Source: Candidatus Heimdallarchaeota archaeon (GTDB taxonomy: Archaea > Asgardarchaeota > Heimdallarchaeia > Heimdallarchaeales > Heimdallarchaeaceae). Taken from it: a stretch of DNA of 64,000 bases. Location of the stretch: assembly GCA_030668875.1 (NCBI GenBank), contig DAOVER010000014.1, forward strand, positions 1 through 64,000. The letters run 5' to 3'. Below, piece after piece: positions 32,860 through 41,921 of the stretch (position 1 is the first letter of the stretch; the number at the start of each line of letters is the position of its first letter). Below the pieces are notes generated by a model. The model did not search any database. It saw nothing but the letters and a program-made list of their open reading frames with translations, and was not told where the DNA came from. Made by a program: the position numbers and the translations under genes.

Positions 32860-34098
32860 TTATCGATGTTCTATTGTTTTCTTCTGATTTTCAATTGTTT
32901 TAACCAAGAAATCTTCAATAGCTTCAACAGAAATGTCTGGAATACTTATTAACGTGGTTTTACCTCGCATTCCTTCACCTGAAATTTTCGTGCTTATAAT
33001 GTCTTGTTTTGACAGTTCTTTCAAATAAGTCCAAATTTGCGTGTGTTTTCGTGGGTCTTCGTTATATTCCTCACATAGTAGCTTGTATGAACTAATTGCA
33101 TCATTTGTTGAAATATACGCATTCTTTGTATGTTTCAATTTTCGTATTACTGCTAACAAAACTAGTTTTTGGTGCAATGTTAGAGTAAGAATAACTTCCC
33201 TTCTAACTTCCGGATGAATTAAGGCTTTGGCCTTTCTTACATGGTCGGGGTATACAATTGGAGAACTTTCATCATCTGCGCATTGACCCGCACCCCATAA
33301 TAATTCTATTGCATAGCGAGCATCTCCTAATTTACTCGCGATATCAGCTATCAATTCTGTTGCATCTTCTGTTATTATTCCATCATAAAATGCTAATTCA
33401 GATCGAGATTTTATTATGTCCCTTAGATCTTTTTCGGAATATCTATCTAATGATATGTGACTTGCTTGAAAACTACTTTGTGTGCTTGCATCAAGCTTAT
33501 GAATGAAGTTTAGATTTCTAGCAATAAAAATGTAAGATATCCATTGTTTTGTTGTCATTTCGCTTATTCTTAATAAAGTATAGAGAAAATCTGTTCCTGC
33601 GCGTGAGATAAGATAATCAACTTCATCCAAAATCAGCAATATCTTTTGTGAGTAGAAGTCCAGTAAACGAATCAAGAGGTCTTGTAGTTCCTCAAAAGAA
33701 TATCCTCGTGGTGGAATGGCTTTGTTCAATTGACGTGCTAATGTACTAATAATGAGATAAGGACTCTTATAAATTCGACAATTAATGTAAACTAAACGGA
33801 AATTCTTTTGTTTGTCTATATTTTCCAATAATTGACCAAATCGCTTAGCTAAGGTGGTTTTACCAGAACCTGTTGGTCCTGTTATACTTATTTTTCTTAA
33901 AGGCTCATCTTTCTCTTCAAAAATTGTTTTAAAGCATTTCGCTAAAGTTCTGAGCTCTTCCTCCCTGTGAGGTAAGTGTGGTGGAATATATGTAACAGAT
34001 AAACAACTTATATTCTTAAACACAGTAGGTTTTTTCAGTAAGGAATTAAAAAATTCCTCATCGGATGTAGGTATCATTCTCTCTCTGATTATACCCAA
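32860..34098 (-). CDS. cdc6: Origin recognition protein Orc1/Cdc6
   Basis: 412 residues. AAA+ domain with Walker A GPTGSGKTT and Walker B LLILDEVDYLI, sensor region YIFIARNLNFI, and a C-terminal winged-helix domain (KLVLLAVIRKL, then KHTQIWTYLKELSKQDIIST). It binds origins and loads MCM. Archaeal orc genes often sit near an origin, but I see no convincing origin recognition boxes in the 34099-34337 gap. Confidence 0.93.
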   Translation of the reverse strand: MGIIRERMIPTSDEEFFNSLLKKPTVFKNISCLSVTYIPPHLPHREEELRTLAKCFKTIFEEKDEPLRKISITGPTGSGKTTLAKRFGQLLENIDKQKNFRLVYINCRIYKSPYLIISTLARQLNKAIPPRGYSFEELQDLLIRLLDFYSQKILLILDEVDYLISRAGTDFLYTLLRISEMTTKQWISYIFIARNLNFIHKLDASTQSSFQASHISLDRYSEKDLRDIIKSRSELAFYDGIITEDATELIADIASKLGDARYAIELLWGAGQCADDESSPIVYPDHVRKAKALIHPEVRREVILTLTLHQKLVLLAVIRKLKHTKNAYISTNDAISSYKLLCEEYNEDPRKHTQIWTYLKELSKQDIISTKISGEGMRGKTTLISIPDISVEAIEDFLVKTIENQKKTIEHR

Positions 34099-34292
34099 GG
34101 GAAATTACTATTTATATTTAGCAGACAGACATCTCTGAAAGTGATAATCAAAAGCCATTCTAACACACGTCTGTACTTATACTTCCTTGTCCCTAGTTAC
34201 AAATTTCAGATTTGATAAAAATGAAACTTGAATTGTAAGTATTCATTTTTTAAATTGTATTCTCTCTCTCAACAGTGCTATATTGAACATGT

Positions 34293-34323
34293 GCCGATAA
34301 AGTTAAAAATCCATGCTATCGGC
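34293..34323. repeat. Inverted repeat upstream of tRNA-Leu
   Basis: gccgata and tatcggc form a 7-bp inverted repeat separated by 17 AT-rich bases, directly before the tRNA-Leu gene. It could be a transcript-end hairpin or a protein-binding site. No further support. Confidence 0.35.
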
Positions 34324-34337
34324 TTTATTCACGATAT

Positions 34338-34422
34338 GCGGAGATTGCCGAGTGGTCAAAGGCGCTAGAATGAGGATCTAGTCCTTAGTGGTCCGGGAGT
34401 TCGAATCTCCCTCTCCGCACCA
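34338..34422 (+). tRNA. tRNA-Leu (GAG)
   Basis: Type II tRNA with a long variable arm (ccttagtggtccggg region). Acceptor gcggaga/tctccgc, anticodon stem ctaga/tctag with loop atgagga (anticodon GAG), discriminator A and encoded CCA. Its body is nearly identical to the tRNA-Leu at 63099, apart from the anticodon loop and one acceptor pair. Confidence 0.96.
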
Positions 34423-34473
34423 ATTCAACAACATTTTTTTGCTATCTCCATAGTCTAATCATGAATCTCTTTT

Positions 34474-34659
34474 TTAGCCAAATAAGTCCTCTATAGAAGT
34501 AGTAGACCAGTCAATTAAATTTAAAATTACACCAAAAATAATGGCGAAAATGAAGATAGCTATACCAATGAGTAAGATTTCTTCAAGTATTGGAGACCCT
34601 CTCTTTTTATTAAATCTGAAACTCTTGAATAATTGAAATATTATCCACATAATTCTCAA
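34474..34659 (-). CDS. Short type IV pilin-like protein
   Basis: 61 residues: a basic leader FRFNKKRGSP, then ILEEILLIGIAIFIFAIIFGVIL, and a short acidic tail. A charged stretch ending in Gly followed by a Glu-containing hydrophobic helix is the class III signal-peptide layout recognised by archaeal prepilin peptidases. It could be a minor pilin for the 27.5-30.3 kb motor; that link is inference. Confidence 0.5.
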   Translation of the reverse strand: MRIMWIIFQLFKSFRFNKKRGSPILEEILLIGIAIFIFAIIFGVILNLIDWSTTSIEDLFG

Positions 34660-34875
34660 TATTTAACTCAAGTTTGTTATTTAAACTCCACAAAACAATT
34701 GTAGAACTCTTTTCCCACTATATTTTCTCTTTCATTTGCAGAACTGTTGTCGTAATAGCGACTTTAAGGATTGTAATTATCCAGCGAAATAACATTTAAA
34801 ATACTTGAGTATGGAAAACCTTTTTTATTATCATAAATCGGTGCGATATAGTATTAACCTTTCCTAGGTGCTACT

Positions 34876-35709
34876 ATGGATATAGAGCTTGTTGAAATAT
34901 TTCCAAATTCAGTCAAATTCATCCTGTCAGATGTTTCATTAGCTTTTGCTAATGCTCTTAGACGCTTAGCTTTAGCTGAAGTTCCATCATTAGTAATTGA
35001 GGATGTTTATGTATTACGAAACACTTCACCACTTTTTGATGAATTTATTGCACATAGACTAGGTTTAATCCCCCTACAATATGATGTTGATGAACTCGAT
35101 TTGAATTTCAGAGACAAATGTGATTGTGGAGGAATTGGTTGTAATTTATGTACAGTGACTTTAATGATCTCAAAGGAAACTGATGCTCAAACCACAGCTG
35201 TTGTTTACAGTGGAGATCTTGTGTCAGCCCAAGAAGGAGTAGAACCTATAACCTCAAAGATTCCAATAGTTAAATTAGGACCAAACCAGGCTCTTGAACT
35301 GGAATGTATGGCACAACTCGGAATTGGAAAAGAACATGCCAAATGGCAACCTGTTTCTGCAATGGGATATCAAGAATTTCCCATACCGGAAATAGAAAAA
35401 AGTAAGTGTACTAACTGTTTTGCTTGTATAGATGCTTGTTACAGAGGAGTATATCAGAAAGTAGGAGAAGAAGTTCAAGTCGCAAATCCTTTAAGTTGCA
35501 CCTTGTGTAATTACTGTCTTGATTTTTGCGAACCTGGTGCTATTGAAATTGGAAGCGACCCTTCAAAAGTAATTTTTTCATTTGAAACAAATAGTGGTAC
35601 TCCTCCTTCAAAAATACTTTCTAAAACAGGAGAAATACTTCTCACAAACATCGACGAATTCAAAAAGACATTAGAATCATCGTTATTAGAAAAAGAAGAA
35701 AAAGAATGA
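34876..35709 (+). CDS. rpoD: RNA polymerase subunit D (Rpb3-like)
   Basis: 277 residues. Alpha-like N-terminal domain (LSDVSLAFANALRRLALAEVPSLVIEDVYV) with a ferredoxin-like insertion carrying two four-cysteine motifs (CTNCFACIDAC, CTLCNYCLDFC), enough for two 4Fe-4S clusters. Subunit D pairs with L to seed polymerase assembly. It opens the rpoD-L18e-L13-S9 cluster; spacing to L18e is 11 nt. Confidence 0.97.
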   Translation: MDIELVEIFPNSVKFILSDVSLAFANALRRLALAEVPSLVIEDVYVLRNTSPLFDEFIAHRLGLIPLQYDVDELDLNFRDKCDCGGIGCNLCTVTLMISKETDAQTTAVVYSGDLVSAQEGVEPITSKIPIVKLGPNQALELECMAQLGIGKEHAKWQPVSAMGYQEFPIPEIEKSKCTNCFACIDACYRGVYQKVGEEVQVANPLSCTLCNYCLDFCEPGAIEIGSDPSKVIFSFETNSGTPPSKILSKTGEILLTNIDEFKKTLESSLLEKEEKE

Positions 35710-35720
35710 AGTGAGCTTAA

Positions 35721-36086
35721 ATGCCAAGAAGAACAGGACCAACAGATCCAAACATTATACAGTTAATTAATCAGCTTAAAAAGAAATCAGCTGAAACAAA
35801 TGTTTCCATTTGGAAAACAATTGCTGAAAGAATAGAGAAACCTAGAAGAAAAAGAGCTACTATTAATCTCAGTAAAATAAATAGACATTCAAAAGAAAAT
35901 GATATTATTATTGTTCCGGGTTCAGTTCTAAGTTCAGGAAAACTCGATCACTCTGTAACTATCGCAGCTCTTAAAACCACTGAACAAGCAAAGGAAAAAA
36001 TAAACGCAACAAACAGCAAATTCCTTACCATTCATGAACTCTTAGAATCTAATCATGAAGTTGGTAAAATGAAAATAATAATCTAA
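35721..36086 (+). CDS. rpl18e: Ribosomal protein eL18 (L18e)
   Basis: 121 residues with the family motifs ETNVSIWKTIAERIEKPRRKRA and IIVPGSVLSSGKLDHSVTIAAL. Large-subunit protein of archaea and eukaryotes. Sits in the usual place between RNA polymerase D and uL13, with agtgagc before its ATG. Confidence 0.96.
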   Translation: MPRRTGPTDPNIIQLINQLKKKSAETNVSIWKTIAERIEKPRRKRATINLSKINRHSKENDIIIVPGSVLSSGKLDHSVTIAALKTTEQAKEKINATNSKFLTIHELLESNHEVGKMKIII

Positions 36087-36100
36087 TCAAGGTGAATTAA

Positions 36101-36571
36101 ATGGCAAAAACTGGAAAAAACATTGAAACACAGTTAGTAAATCCCAAAATTATAATTGATGCAGATAACGCAATTTTAGGTCGTTTATGTTCTGAGGTTG
36201 CAAAACACCTACTAGATGGTTACGCAGTAAACATTGTAAACTGTGAAAATGCTATAATTTCTGGTAAAAAACACTCAGTTTTAAATGAATATAGAGCTAT
36301 GCATAAAATTCACACTCATACTAATCCCAGAAGAGGACCTTTTCATCCTAAACGACCTGACAGATTAGTACGACGTACTGTTCGAGGTATGCTTCCTTGG
36401 AAGAAGAGGAAAGGTAGAAGCGCATATCATAGACTATTAACATATATAGGAATTCCTGATGAGTTCTCTAGTTTAGAAATTATTAAGCCGAAGCATGCTG
36501 ATGCAAATAAACTGGACTGCAAAAAGATAACCGTTGGCAATCTGTGTAAAAAATTTGGCTGGCAAGGATAA
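36101..36571 (+). CDS. rpl13: Ribosomal protein uL13
   Basis: 156 residues. Motifs IDADNAILGRLCSEVAKHLL, the NCENAIISGK segment and the RTVRGMLPWKKRKGRSA region define uL13. ATG follows aaggtgaatta. The next gene, uS9, begins only 10 nt after its stop. Confidence 0.96.
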   Translation: MAKTGKNIETQLVNPKIIIDADNAILGRLCSEVAKHLLDGYAVNIVNCENAIISGKKHSVLNEYRAMHKIHTHTNPRRGPFHPKRPDRLVRRTVRGMLPWKKRKGRSAYHRLLTYIGIPDEFSSLEIIKPKHADANKLDCKKITVGNLCKKFGWQG

Positions 36572-36581
36572 GGTGATTAAT

Positions 36582-36986
36582 GTGGGTAAAGTTATTGTAT
36601 CGTCTGGAAAGAGAAAAACAGCAATCGCACGTGCAACTATTAAAGAAGGAAAAGGAAGAGTTAGAATAAATGGTGTCCCCTTAGAGGTTCTACCAAATGA
36701 GCTGAAACGAGTAAAGATAAATGAAGTATTCGTACTCGCGGGGAATGAAAAGAGAGATTCTGTTGATGTTAAAGTTAAGGTAAAGGGAGGAGGATTTATG
36801 GGTCAAGCTGAAGCTGTTCGTACAGCTATTGCAAGAGGCCTAATCGAGTTTTTTGATGATATGGGTCTAAAAGAAGTTTTTGTTGCTTATGATAAAACAA
36901 TTGTTTCTGGTGATCCAAGGAGAACTGAACCTAAACACTTTGGTGGAAAAAGTTCACGTTCCAGATTTCAAAAATCCTACCGATAA
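36582..36986 (+). CDS. rps9: Ribosomal protein uS9
   Basis: 134 residues from GTG at 36582 (MGKVIVSSGKRKTAIARAT). The ORF-track ATG at 36534 lies within uL13; aggtgat at 36571-36577 is a well-placed ribosome-binding site for 36582. The C-terminal SSRSRFQKSYR tail that reaches the P-site tRNA is intact. Confidence 0.96.
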   Translation: MGKVIVSSGKRKTAIARATIKEGKGRVRINGVPLEVLPNELKRVKINEVFVLAGNEKRDSVDVKVKVKGGGFMGQAEAVRTAIARGLIEFFDDMGLKEVFVAYDKTIVSGDPRRTEPKHFGGKSSRSRFQKSYR

Positions 36987-37015
36987 CTTTTTCCCTTCTA
37001 TTATTTTTATTGTTA

Positions 37016-38062
37016 ATGAAGAATATGTCGACCGTTTTAGATTGTTCTATGGGTGAAGGGGGCGGATCAGTTATTCGAATTTCTGTTGCATTGGCAGCAG
37101 CAAACAGCTCTCCCTTAAAATTGACTAATATACGATCTAATCGATCAAATCCTGGTTTACGAGCTCAACACCTTGAATCAATAGATGCCTTAAGGCAACT
37201 ATCTGGTTTTGAAATTTTTGGTGCTAAGATGGGGAGTAAGGAAGTATCTATTCGCCAGTATGGAAAAAGAAGAAATGAAGCAACTGTAAAAATAAATACA
37301 GCTGGAAGTATCTCTCTTGTTGCTCAAGCAGTCCAGTATTATGCATTGAATAAAGAAACGGAAATAAAATTAAACATACAAGGTGGCGCTACTCATGGCA
37401 AGTGGGCCCCTTCAATTGAATTCATTACAAATGTTACTTTTAAAATTCTTGAAAAAATGAACAAAATAATTGATGTTAAGATAGACAGACATGGTTTTTT
37501 TCCAAAAGGGGGAGCACAATCATATTTTATGTTTCACCCTCATGATAAGATATTACCCCTGAATTTAACAGAAAAAGGTGTTTTAGAAGAAATACATGTT
37601 TTTTCAACAGCTTCTTCCCATCTTAAGAAAAGGAATGTAGCTGAAAGGCAGATAGATTCTTTTGTTAAACTAGCAAAATCAACAGTAGACACTGTACATC
37701 ATATAAATTATGTTGATAGTGTGTCTCCTGGCACTGGTTTAACAGTTGTAAATAAATATTCAACAGGAACTTTAAAGGGATGTTTCGTTCAAGGAGAAAG
37801 GTCATTAACAGCAGAAAATATTGGTAAAATATGCTGGAAACAATGGGAAAACTTTGAGCAAAACTCAGCAGCTGTTGACATTCATACAGCTGATCAACTT
37901 ATAGTTCCCATGGCCTTAGCTGAAGGAAGCTCAGCAATCACAACAGCTAGATTAACCAATCACACCAAAACAAACATAGAACTAATTCAGAAATTTACTC
38001 AAGCAGTTTTTAATGTAAATAAAGAAAATGGGCGTTATCTCATTTCTGTTAAACAGCCCTAG
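37016..38062 (+). CDS. rtcA: RNA 3'-terminal phosphate cyclase
   Basis: About 348 residues; ATG at 37016 or 37025. The opening LDCSMGEGGGSVIRISVALA, the QGGATHGKWAPSIEF segment and HTADQLIVPMALAEG, which carries the adenylated His, define RtcA. It converts 3'-phosphates of RNA to 2',3'-cyclic phosphates. Its place between S9 and L3 replaces the rpoN/rpoK/S2 genes commonly found after S9 in archaea. Confidence 0.93.
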   Translation: MKNMSTVLDCSMGEGGGSVIRISVALAAANSSPLKLTNIRSNRSNPGLRAQHLESIDALRQLSGFEIFGAKMGSKEVSIRQYGKRRNEATVKINTAGSISLVAQAVQYYALNKETEIKLNIQGGATHGKWAPSIEFITNVTFKILEKMNKIIDVKIDRHGFFPKGGAQSYFMFHPHDKILPLNLTEKGVLEEIHVFSTASSHLKKRNVAERQIDSFVKLAKSTVDTVHHINYVDSVSPGTGLTVVNKYSTGTLKGCFVQGERSLTAENIGKICWKQWENFEQNSAAVDIHTADQLIVPMALAEGSSAITTARLTNHTKTNIELIQKFTQAVFNVNKENGRYLISVKQP

Positions 38063-38103
38063 ACTAGCTGAATGTTCATTTTTCTCTATTTCTTTCTTAA
38101 CGA

Positions 38104-38116
38104 CATATTTATATGA
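38104..38116 (+). promoter_or_regulatory. TATA-type promoter for the L3-L4-L23-L2 operon
   Basis: catatttatatga precedes the L3 start by about 130 nt, implying a leader of roughly 100 nt. A small perfect hairpin (gtcg gagta cgac) occurs inside that leader near 38129. Long leaders before ribosomal operons can carry autoregulatory structures, but nothing more specific is visible. Confidence 0.4.
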
Positions 38117-38238
38117 TACTATACAAGTCGGAGTACGACATAGGAGTATAGTTTCTGTAAAAATTTTACTCTATTGAATATGTTTAGTAAAATAAATCAA
38201 TCAAAGAAATTTAAATGAAACATTAAGACGTGAAAAAT

Positions 38239-39240
38239 ATGGGGCATAGAAGGGTAAGCGCACCCCATCGAGGATCTCTAGGATATCGAAGGGTAAGAGC
38301 GAGAAGAATAGTACCTGCACCTCGCGCATGGCAAACATACGAGGGTGTTCCTAAGTTACTTGGTTTTCTTGGTATTAAAGCTGGAATGACACATTGCGAA
38401 TATCTTGAAGACAAACCGAGAAGTCACTTAGTAAATAGGGAAGTTACTGTGGCGGTAACATGTATTGAAACACCACCAAACGTTGTGTTTGGTTTACGTG
38501 GTTATAAAAAATCACCTTATGGTCTCAAAATTGTTGCTGATTTGATTACAACTGAGACAAAAGAAGAGCTTAAGAGAAGGGTTAAACCTCCTAAACAATA
38601 CGATCTTGAGAAAGCAAAGAAAAAGTTTGAGAATCACCTTGAGGAAATAGTTGAACTAAGAGCAATTGTTCATACTCAACCTTACCTTACAGGAATTGGT
38701 ATGAAAACTCCTCAAATTGCAGAAATTAAAATTGGATGCTCAAAAATTGAGGAAGGATATCAGTATGGTCTTTCTCTTCTTGGAAAAGAAATGCTTATTC
38801 GAGATGTATTCAAAGCTGGTGAATTTGTAGATACTATTGGTGTAACAAAAGGAAAGGGTTTCCAAGGGCCTGTAAAACGACATGGAATAAAAATCCTCCA
38901 ACACAAATCTAAAGGAACTAAAAGGGGTGTTGGTTCAATTGGTCCATGGACTCCTTCAAGAACAATGTGGACTATTCCAAGATCTGGTCAGATGGGTTTC
39001 AATATCCGAACTGAGTATAACAAAAGGATAATGCAGATTGGTTCTGATGGATCACAAATCGTTCCTAAAGGAGGATTTGTAAGATACGGTGTTGTGAAAA
39101 ACAATTACGTTTTGCTTAAAGGGTCGGTTCCTGGTCCTAAAAAGCGTACAATTCTACTAAGAGAACCCGTTAGAAAAGCTCCTCAACATGAGAAAGAGCC
39201 ACAAATCCTCTATATCTCAACAAGGAGTCAACAAGGTTAG
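38239..39240 (+). CDS. rpl3: Ribosomal protein uL3
   Basis: 333 residues from ATG at 38239 (MGHRRVSAPHRGSLGYRRVR); the track GTG at 38230 overlaps the ribosome-binding region. Motifs LGFLGIKAGMTH and TKGKGFQGPVKRHGIKILQHKSKGT are typical. The long loop reaches the peptidyl-transferase centre. First gene of the L3-L4-L23-L2 operon. Confidence 0.97.
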   Translation: MGHRRVSAPHRGSLGYRRVRARRIVPAPRAWQTYEGVPKLLGFLGIKAGMTHCEYLEDKPRSHLVNREVTVAVTCIETPPNVVFGLRGYKKSPYGLKIVADLITTETKEELKRRVKPPKQYDLEKAKKKFENHLEEIVELRAIVHTQPYLTGIGMKTPQIAEIKIGCSKIEEGYQYGLSLLGKEMLIRDVFKAGEFVDTIGVTKGKGFQGPVKRHGIKILQHKSKGTKRGVGSIGPWTPSRTMWTIPRSGQMGFNIRTEYNKRIMQIGSDGSQIVPKGGFVRYGVVKNNYVLLKGSVPGPKKRTILLREPVRKAPQHEKEPQILYISTRSQQG

Positions 39241-39256
39241 GATTGAGGCGATAAAG

Positions 39257-40054
39257 ATGAAAACAAAAATATATTCCATCAAAGGAAAGAAACTTTCAGA
39301 AACAATAGAACTTCCAGAAGTATTCCAAACACAATTACGACCAGATATAATTAAACGAGCCGTACTTGCTGAACAAAGCTGGAAGAGGCAACCAAAAGGT
39401 GTTAGCACTCTAGCTGGAAGATTAGTTGCTGTTGAGAATTGGGGACCTGGTCGGGGTGCTGCAAGAGTTCCAAGAATAAAAGGTTCTAGAACCCACAGTG
39501 CTCAACGAACAGCTTTTATTCCACAAGCACGAGGTGGTCATAGAGCCCATCCCCCTAGAGCAGAAAAGAAGATAGTAGAAAAAATCAATCGAAAGGAACA
39601 TTTACTTGCTTTGAAATCTGCGATAGCATACACAGCACAAAAAGAATCTGTTGGTCAAAGAGGACATCGTTTTGATGACAAAACTGACTTCCCAATTGTT
39701 ATTGAATCAAAAGCAGAAGAACTGGTAAAAACTCAAGAAGTTGTCACTCTGTTAGATAATTTGGGTCTGTCTTTAGAATTGTTAAGAGTGAAATTTGGTA
39801 AAAATGTTCGTCCCGGCAAAGGTAAAGGAAGAGGTCGTAAATATAAAGTGCCAGTTGGTCCGTTGATAGTAGTAAGTAATAGTGAATGTTCTTTGGTTAA
39901 GGCAGGAAGAAATATTCTAGGTACCAATGTTGTTACTGTAAACAAACTTACAACTGAACTTTTAGCCCCAGGAACTCATCCTGGAAGACTAACAATCTGG
40001 ACAGAAGATGCAATAAAATCTTTGAATGAACGCTTTATTTCAGGTGATAAATAA
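39257..40054 (+). CDS. rpl4: Ribosomal protein uL4
   Basis: 265 residues from ATG at 39257; the track start at 39188 lies inside L3. Conserved GRGAARVPRIKGSRTHSAQR and PQARGGHRAHPPRAEKK form the loop lining the exit tunnel. ttgaggcgat lies upstream as a ribosome-binding site. Its stop overlaps the L23 start (TAATG). Confidence 0.97.
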   Translation: MKTKIYSIKGKKLSETIELPEVFQTQLRPDIIKRAVLAEQSWKRQPKGVSTLAGRLVAVENWGPGRGAARVPRIKGSRTHSAQRTAFIPQARGGHRAHPPRAEKKIVEKINRKEHLLALKSAIAYTAQKESVGQRGHRFDDKTDFPIVIESKAEELVKTQEVVTLLDNLGLSLELLRVKFGKNVRPGKGKGRGRKYKVPVGPLIVVSNSECSLVKAGRNILGTNVVTVNKLTTELLAPGTHPGRLTIWTEDAIKSLNERFISGDK

Positions 40055-40314
40055 TGGATCCGTACAAAATAATAATAAAACCTCTTATCTCTGAAAAAGA
40101 CTTCGAGCTAATTGAGAAAGAAAACAAATTAGTTATACAAGTTGCTTTGAATGCTACTAAACACCAAATTAAAGAGTCAATGGAAAAATTGTACGGGGTT
40201 CAAGTTCTCAAAGTAAACACCTTGATCACACCAAAAGGAACAAAGAAAGCTTATGTAAAATTAAGCGAATTCGATGATGCTGCAGATATAGCGTCACGAA
40301 TGGGATTATTCTAA
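40054..40314 (+). CDS. rpl23: Ribosomal protein uL23
   Basis: 86 residues, compact archaeal form. IIIKPLISEKDFELIEKENK and the VLKVNTLITPKGTKKAYVKL segment define the family. Located at the tunnel exit where SRP and translocon bind. Overlaps the L4 stop codon by one base. Confidence 0.96.
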   Translation: MDPYKIIIKPLISEKDFELIEKENKLVIQVALNATKHQIKESMEKLYGVQVLKVNTLITPKGTKKAYVKLSEFDDAADIASRMGLF

Positions 40315-40328
40315 AGGAAGTGAATTAG

Positions 40329-41066
40329 ATGGGTAAAAAAATATTAGTCCAAAGACGAGGTAGAGGAACATCGCAATTCCGAGCTGCTTCCCATAAGAGA
40401 AAAGGTAGTATCAAATATAGAAAAATCACCAAAATTGAGTATACTGACGAAATAATAATTGGCTCAGTAAAGGACATTGTACATGATCCTGGAAGAGGAG
40501 CACCTGTAGCAATAATTCTTTTCCAAGATGGATTGAAAAAAGTGATATTACCCTCTGAAGGATTAAGAGTGGGACAAACCATTGAATATGGTGCTGGTTC
40601 GTCAGTTGTCATTGGCAACACAATGCCCTTACAAGCTATACCTGATGGATCTCCCGTCTTCAATCTAGAATTAACTCCTGGAGATGGAGGCCGTTTAATC
40701 CGAGCTAGTGGTGGATACGCAACTATCTTAGGTCGTGACAAAGGAAAAGTAACTCTTCAATTACCAAGTGGTGAAATGAAGGAAGTTCCTCAAAGGTGCC
40801 GAGCAACAATTGGTATTGTTGCAGGTGGAGGAAGAACTGAAAAGCCATTTGTTAAAGCGGGAAATAAACATTATCTCAAAAAAGCAAAAGGTCATTATTA
40901 TCCAAGAGTGAGAGGTGTTGCAATGAATGCAGTTTCTCACCCACATGGTGGTGGTGCGCATCAAAGCCCTCCACGTGCAACAACAGTTTCAAGACATGCT
41001 CAACCTGGAAGAAAAGTTGGTCTTATTGCAGCAAGAAGAAGTGGAAGAAGAAGAGGCAAGAAATAG
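40329..41066 (+). CDS. rpl2: Ribosomal protein uL2
   Basis: 245 residues with the conserved GRDKGKVTLQLPSGE, VRGVAMNAVSHPHGGGAHQS and Arg/Lys-rich tail. uL2 is needed for subunit association and peptidyl-transferase integrity. It is the last gene of this run; the usual S19-L22-S3 continuation is missing and a T-rich tract (tttttattttttatttttta) follows. Confidence 0.97.
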   Translation: MGKKILVQRRGRGTSQFRAASHKRKGSIKYRKITKIEYTDEIIIGSVKDIVHDPGRGAPVAIILFQDGLKKVILPSEGLRVGQTIEYGAGSSVVIGNTMPLQAIPDGSPVFNLELTPGDGGRLIRASGGYATILGRDKGKVTLQLPSGEMKEVPQRCRATIGIVAGGGRTEKPFVKAGNKHYLKKAKGHYYPRVRGVAMNAVSHPHGGGAHQSPPRATTVSRHAQPGRKVGLIAARRSGRRRGKK

Positions 41067-41084
41067 TTTTGTCTTTTTATTTTT

Positions 41085-41115
41085 TATTTTTTATTTTTTT
41101 ACTTTTTTAAAACAT
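41085..41115 (+). terminator. T-rich termination tract after uL2
   Basis: Runs of T (tttttattttttattttttttac) follow directly after the uL2 stop codon. Archaeal RNA polymerase terminates on such U-rich tracts without needing a hairpin. This marks the end of the ribosomal operon. Confidence 0.5.
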
Positions 41116-41163
41116 AGTCATTAAAAACTCAAAGCTAAGATATACTGATAAGGAGTATTAAGA

Positions 41164-41907
41164 ATGCAAAGTAGGAAAACATATGGAGATGTCGAGTTTA
41201 TATTTGAAAAGCCTCAAAAATTTGAAGGTTGTGTTCTATTAAACGGCTGGCATGGAATTGGAGAGTGTGGTTTTATATCGATGAGTCATTTAGTTGAAAA
41301 CCTTGGACTAGAACGTATCGGTTTCATTATTACAAATAATTTACCTCAATTTATTTCTATCAAAAATGAACAAATTACTTTTCCTTTTGAAATTTATCGC
41401 AAAGACAATTTGGTCGTAATATTGCCTATTTTTGAACCAATAAAATCTGAACACTTGCTTTTTACTAAGACTATTGTTGAATGGTCTATTGAAGAGAAGT
41501 TCCAACAAGCTATTCTTATTGGTGGGTTGGATAAGCGTTTGCAAGGTGAACACGATGTCAAGGGGATTTATACTCGTTCTTTCAAGAGGGGTGATTCCAC
41601 TTCTGCGATTCCAGTTCTTGATGAAGGTCTATATGTAACTGGCCCCTTAGCTTACATGCTCATGTTTTACGAGCTCAATCAATTCCCTGCTTTAGCCCTC
41701 TTACCATATGCGGAAAGATCACGACCTGATCCTGTTGCCGCAAGTGTTGCAATAGAACAAATAAATCTCTTATTAGGAATAGAAATTGACACAGAAGGAT
41801 TGTTGAAAGAAGCAGAAAAGATAGAGAAGGAAATCGAGTCATTAATTCAAGCAAGTAAACCTCAAAGAGATAGAGATAAAGATTCTGATCAAGGAATGTT
41901 TGTGTAG
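41164..41907 (+). CDS. PAC2-family protein (proteasome assembly chaperone-like)
   Basis: 247 residues. The opening GCVLLNGWHGIGECGFISMSHLVENL and the later ILIGGLDKRLQ, YVTGPLAYML and DPVAASVAIEQINLLLGIEID segments match archaeal PAC2/PbaB-like proteins. These are related to the eukaryotic PAC1/PAC2 chaperones that help assemble the 20S core. No proteasome subunit lies in the window, though a possible PAC3/4-like gene is at 59807. Confidence 0.8.
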   Translation: MQSRKTYGDVEFIFEKPQKFEGCVLLNGWHGIGECGFISMSHLVENLGLERIGFIITNNLPQFISIKNEQITFPFEIYRKDNLVVILPIFEPIKSEHLLFTKTIVEWSIEEKFQQAILIGGLDKRLQGEHDVKGIYTRSFKRGDSTSAIPVLDEGLYVTGPLAYMLMFYELNQFPALALLPYAERSRPDPVAASVAIEQINLLLGIEIDTEGLLKEAEKIEKEIESLIQASKPQRDRDKDSDQGMFV

Positions 41908-41921
41908 AGAAATAAGAGAAG

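Noticed and set aside
34099-34337. Replication origin next to Orc1/Cdc6
   Set aside because: Archaeal origins often neighbour this gene, but I see no repeated origin-recognition boxes, only one AT-rich stretch and one short inverted repeat.
38223-38414. Minus-strand ORFs inside ribosomal genes (also 39217-39408, 39733-39945, 40325-40741, 40761-40964, 40927-41124)
   Set aside because: They are antisense or out-of-frame shadows of strongly recognisable ribosomal protein genes and have no ribosome-binding sites of note.
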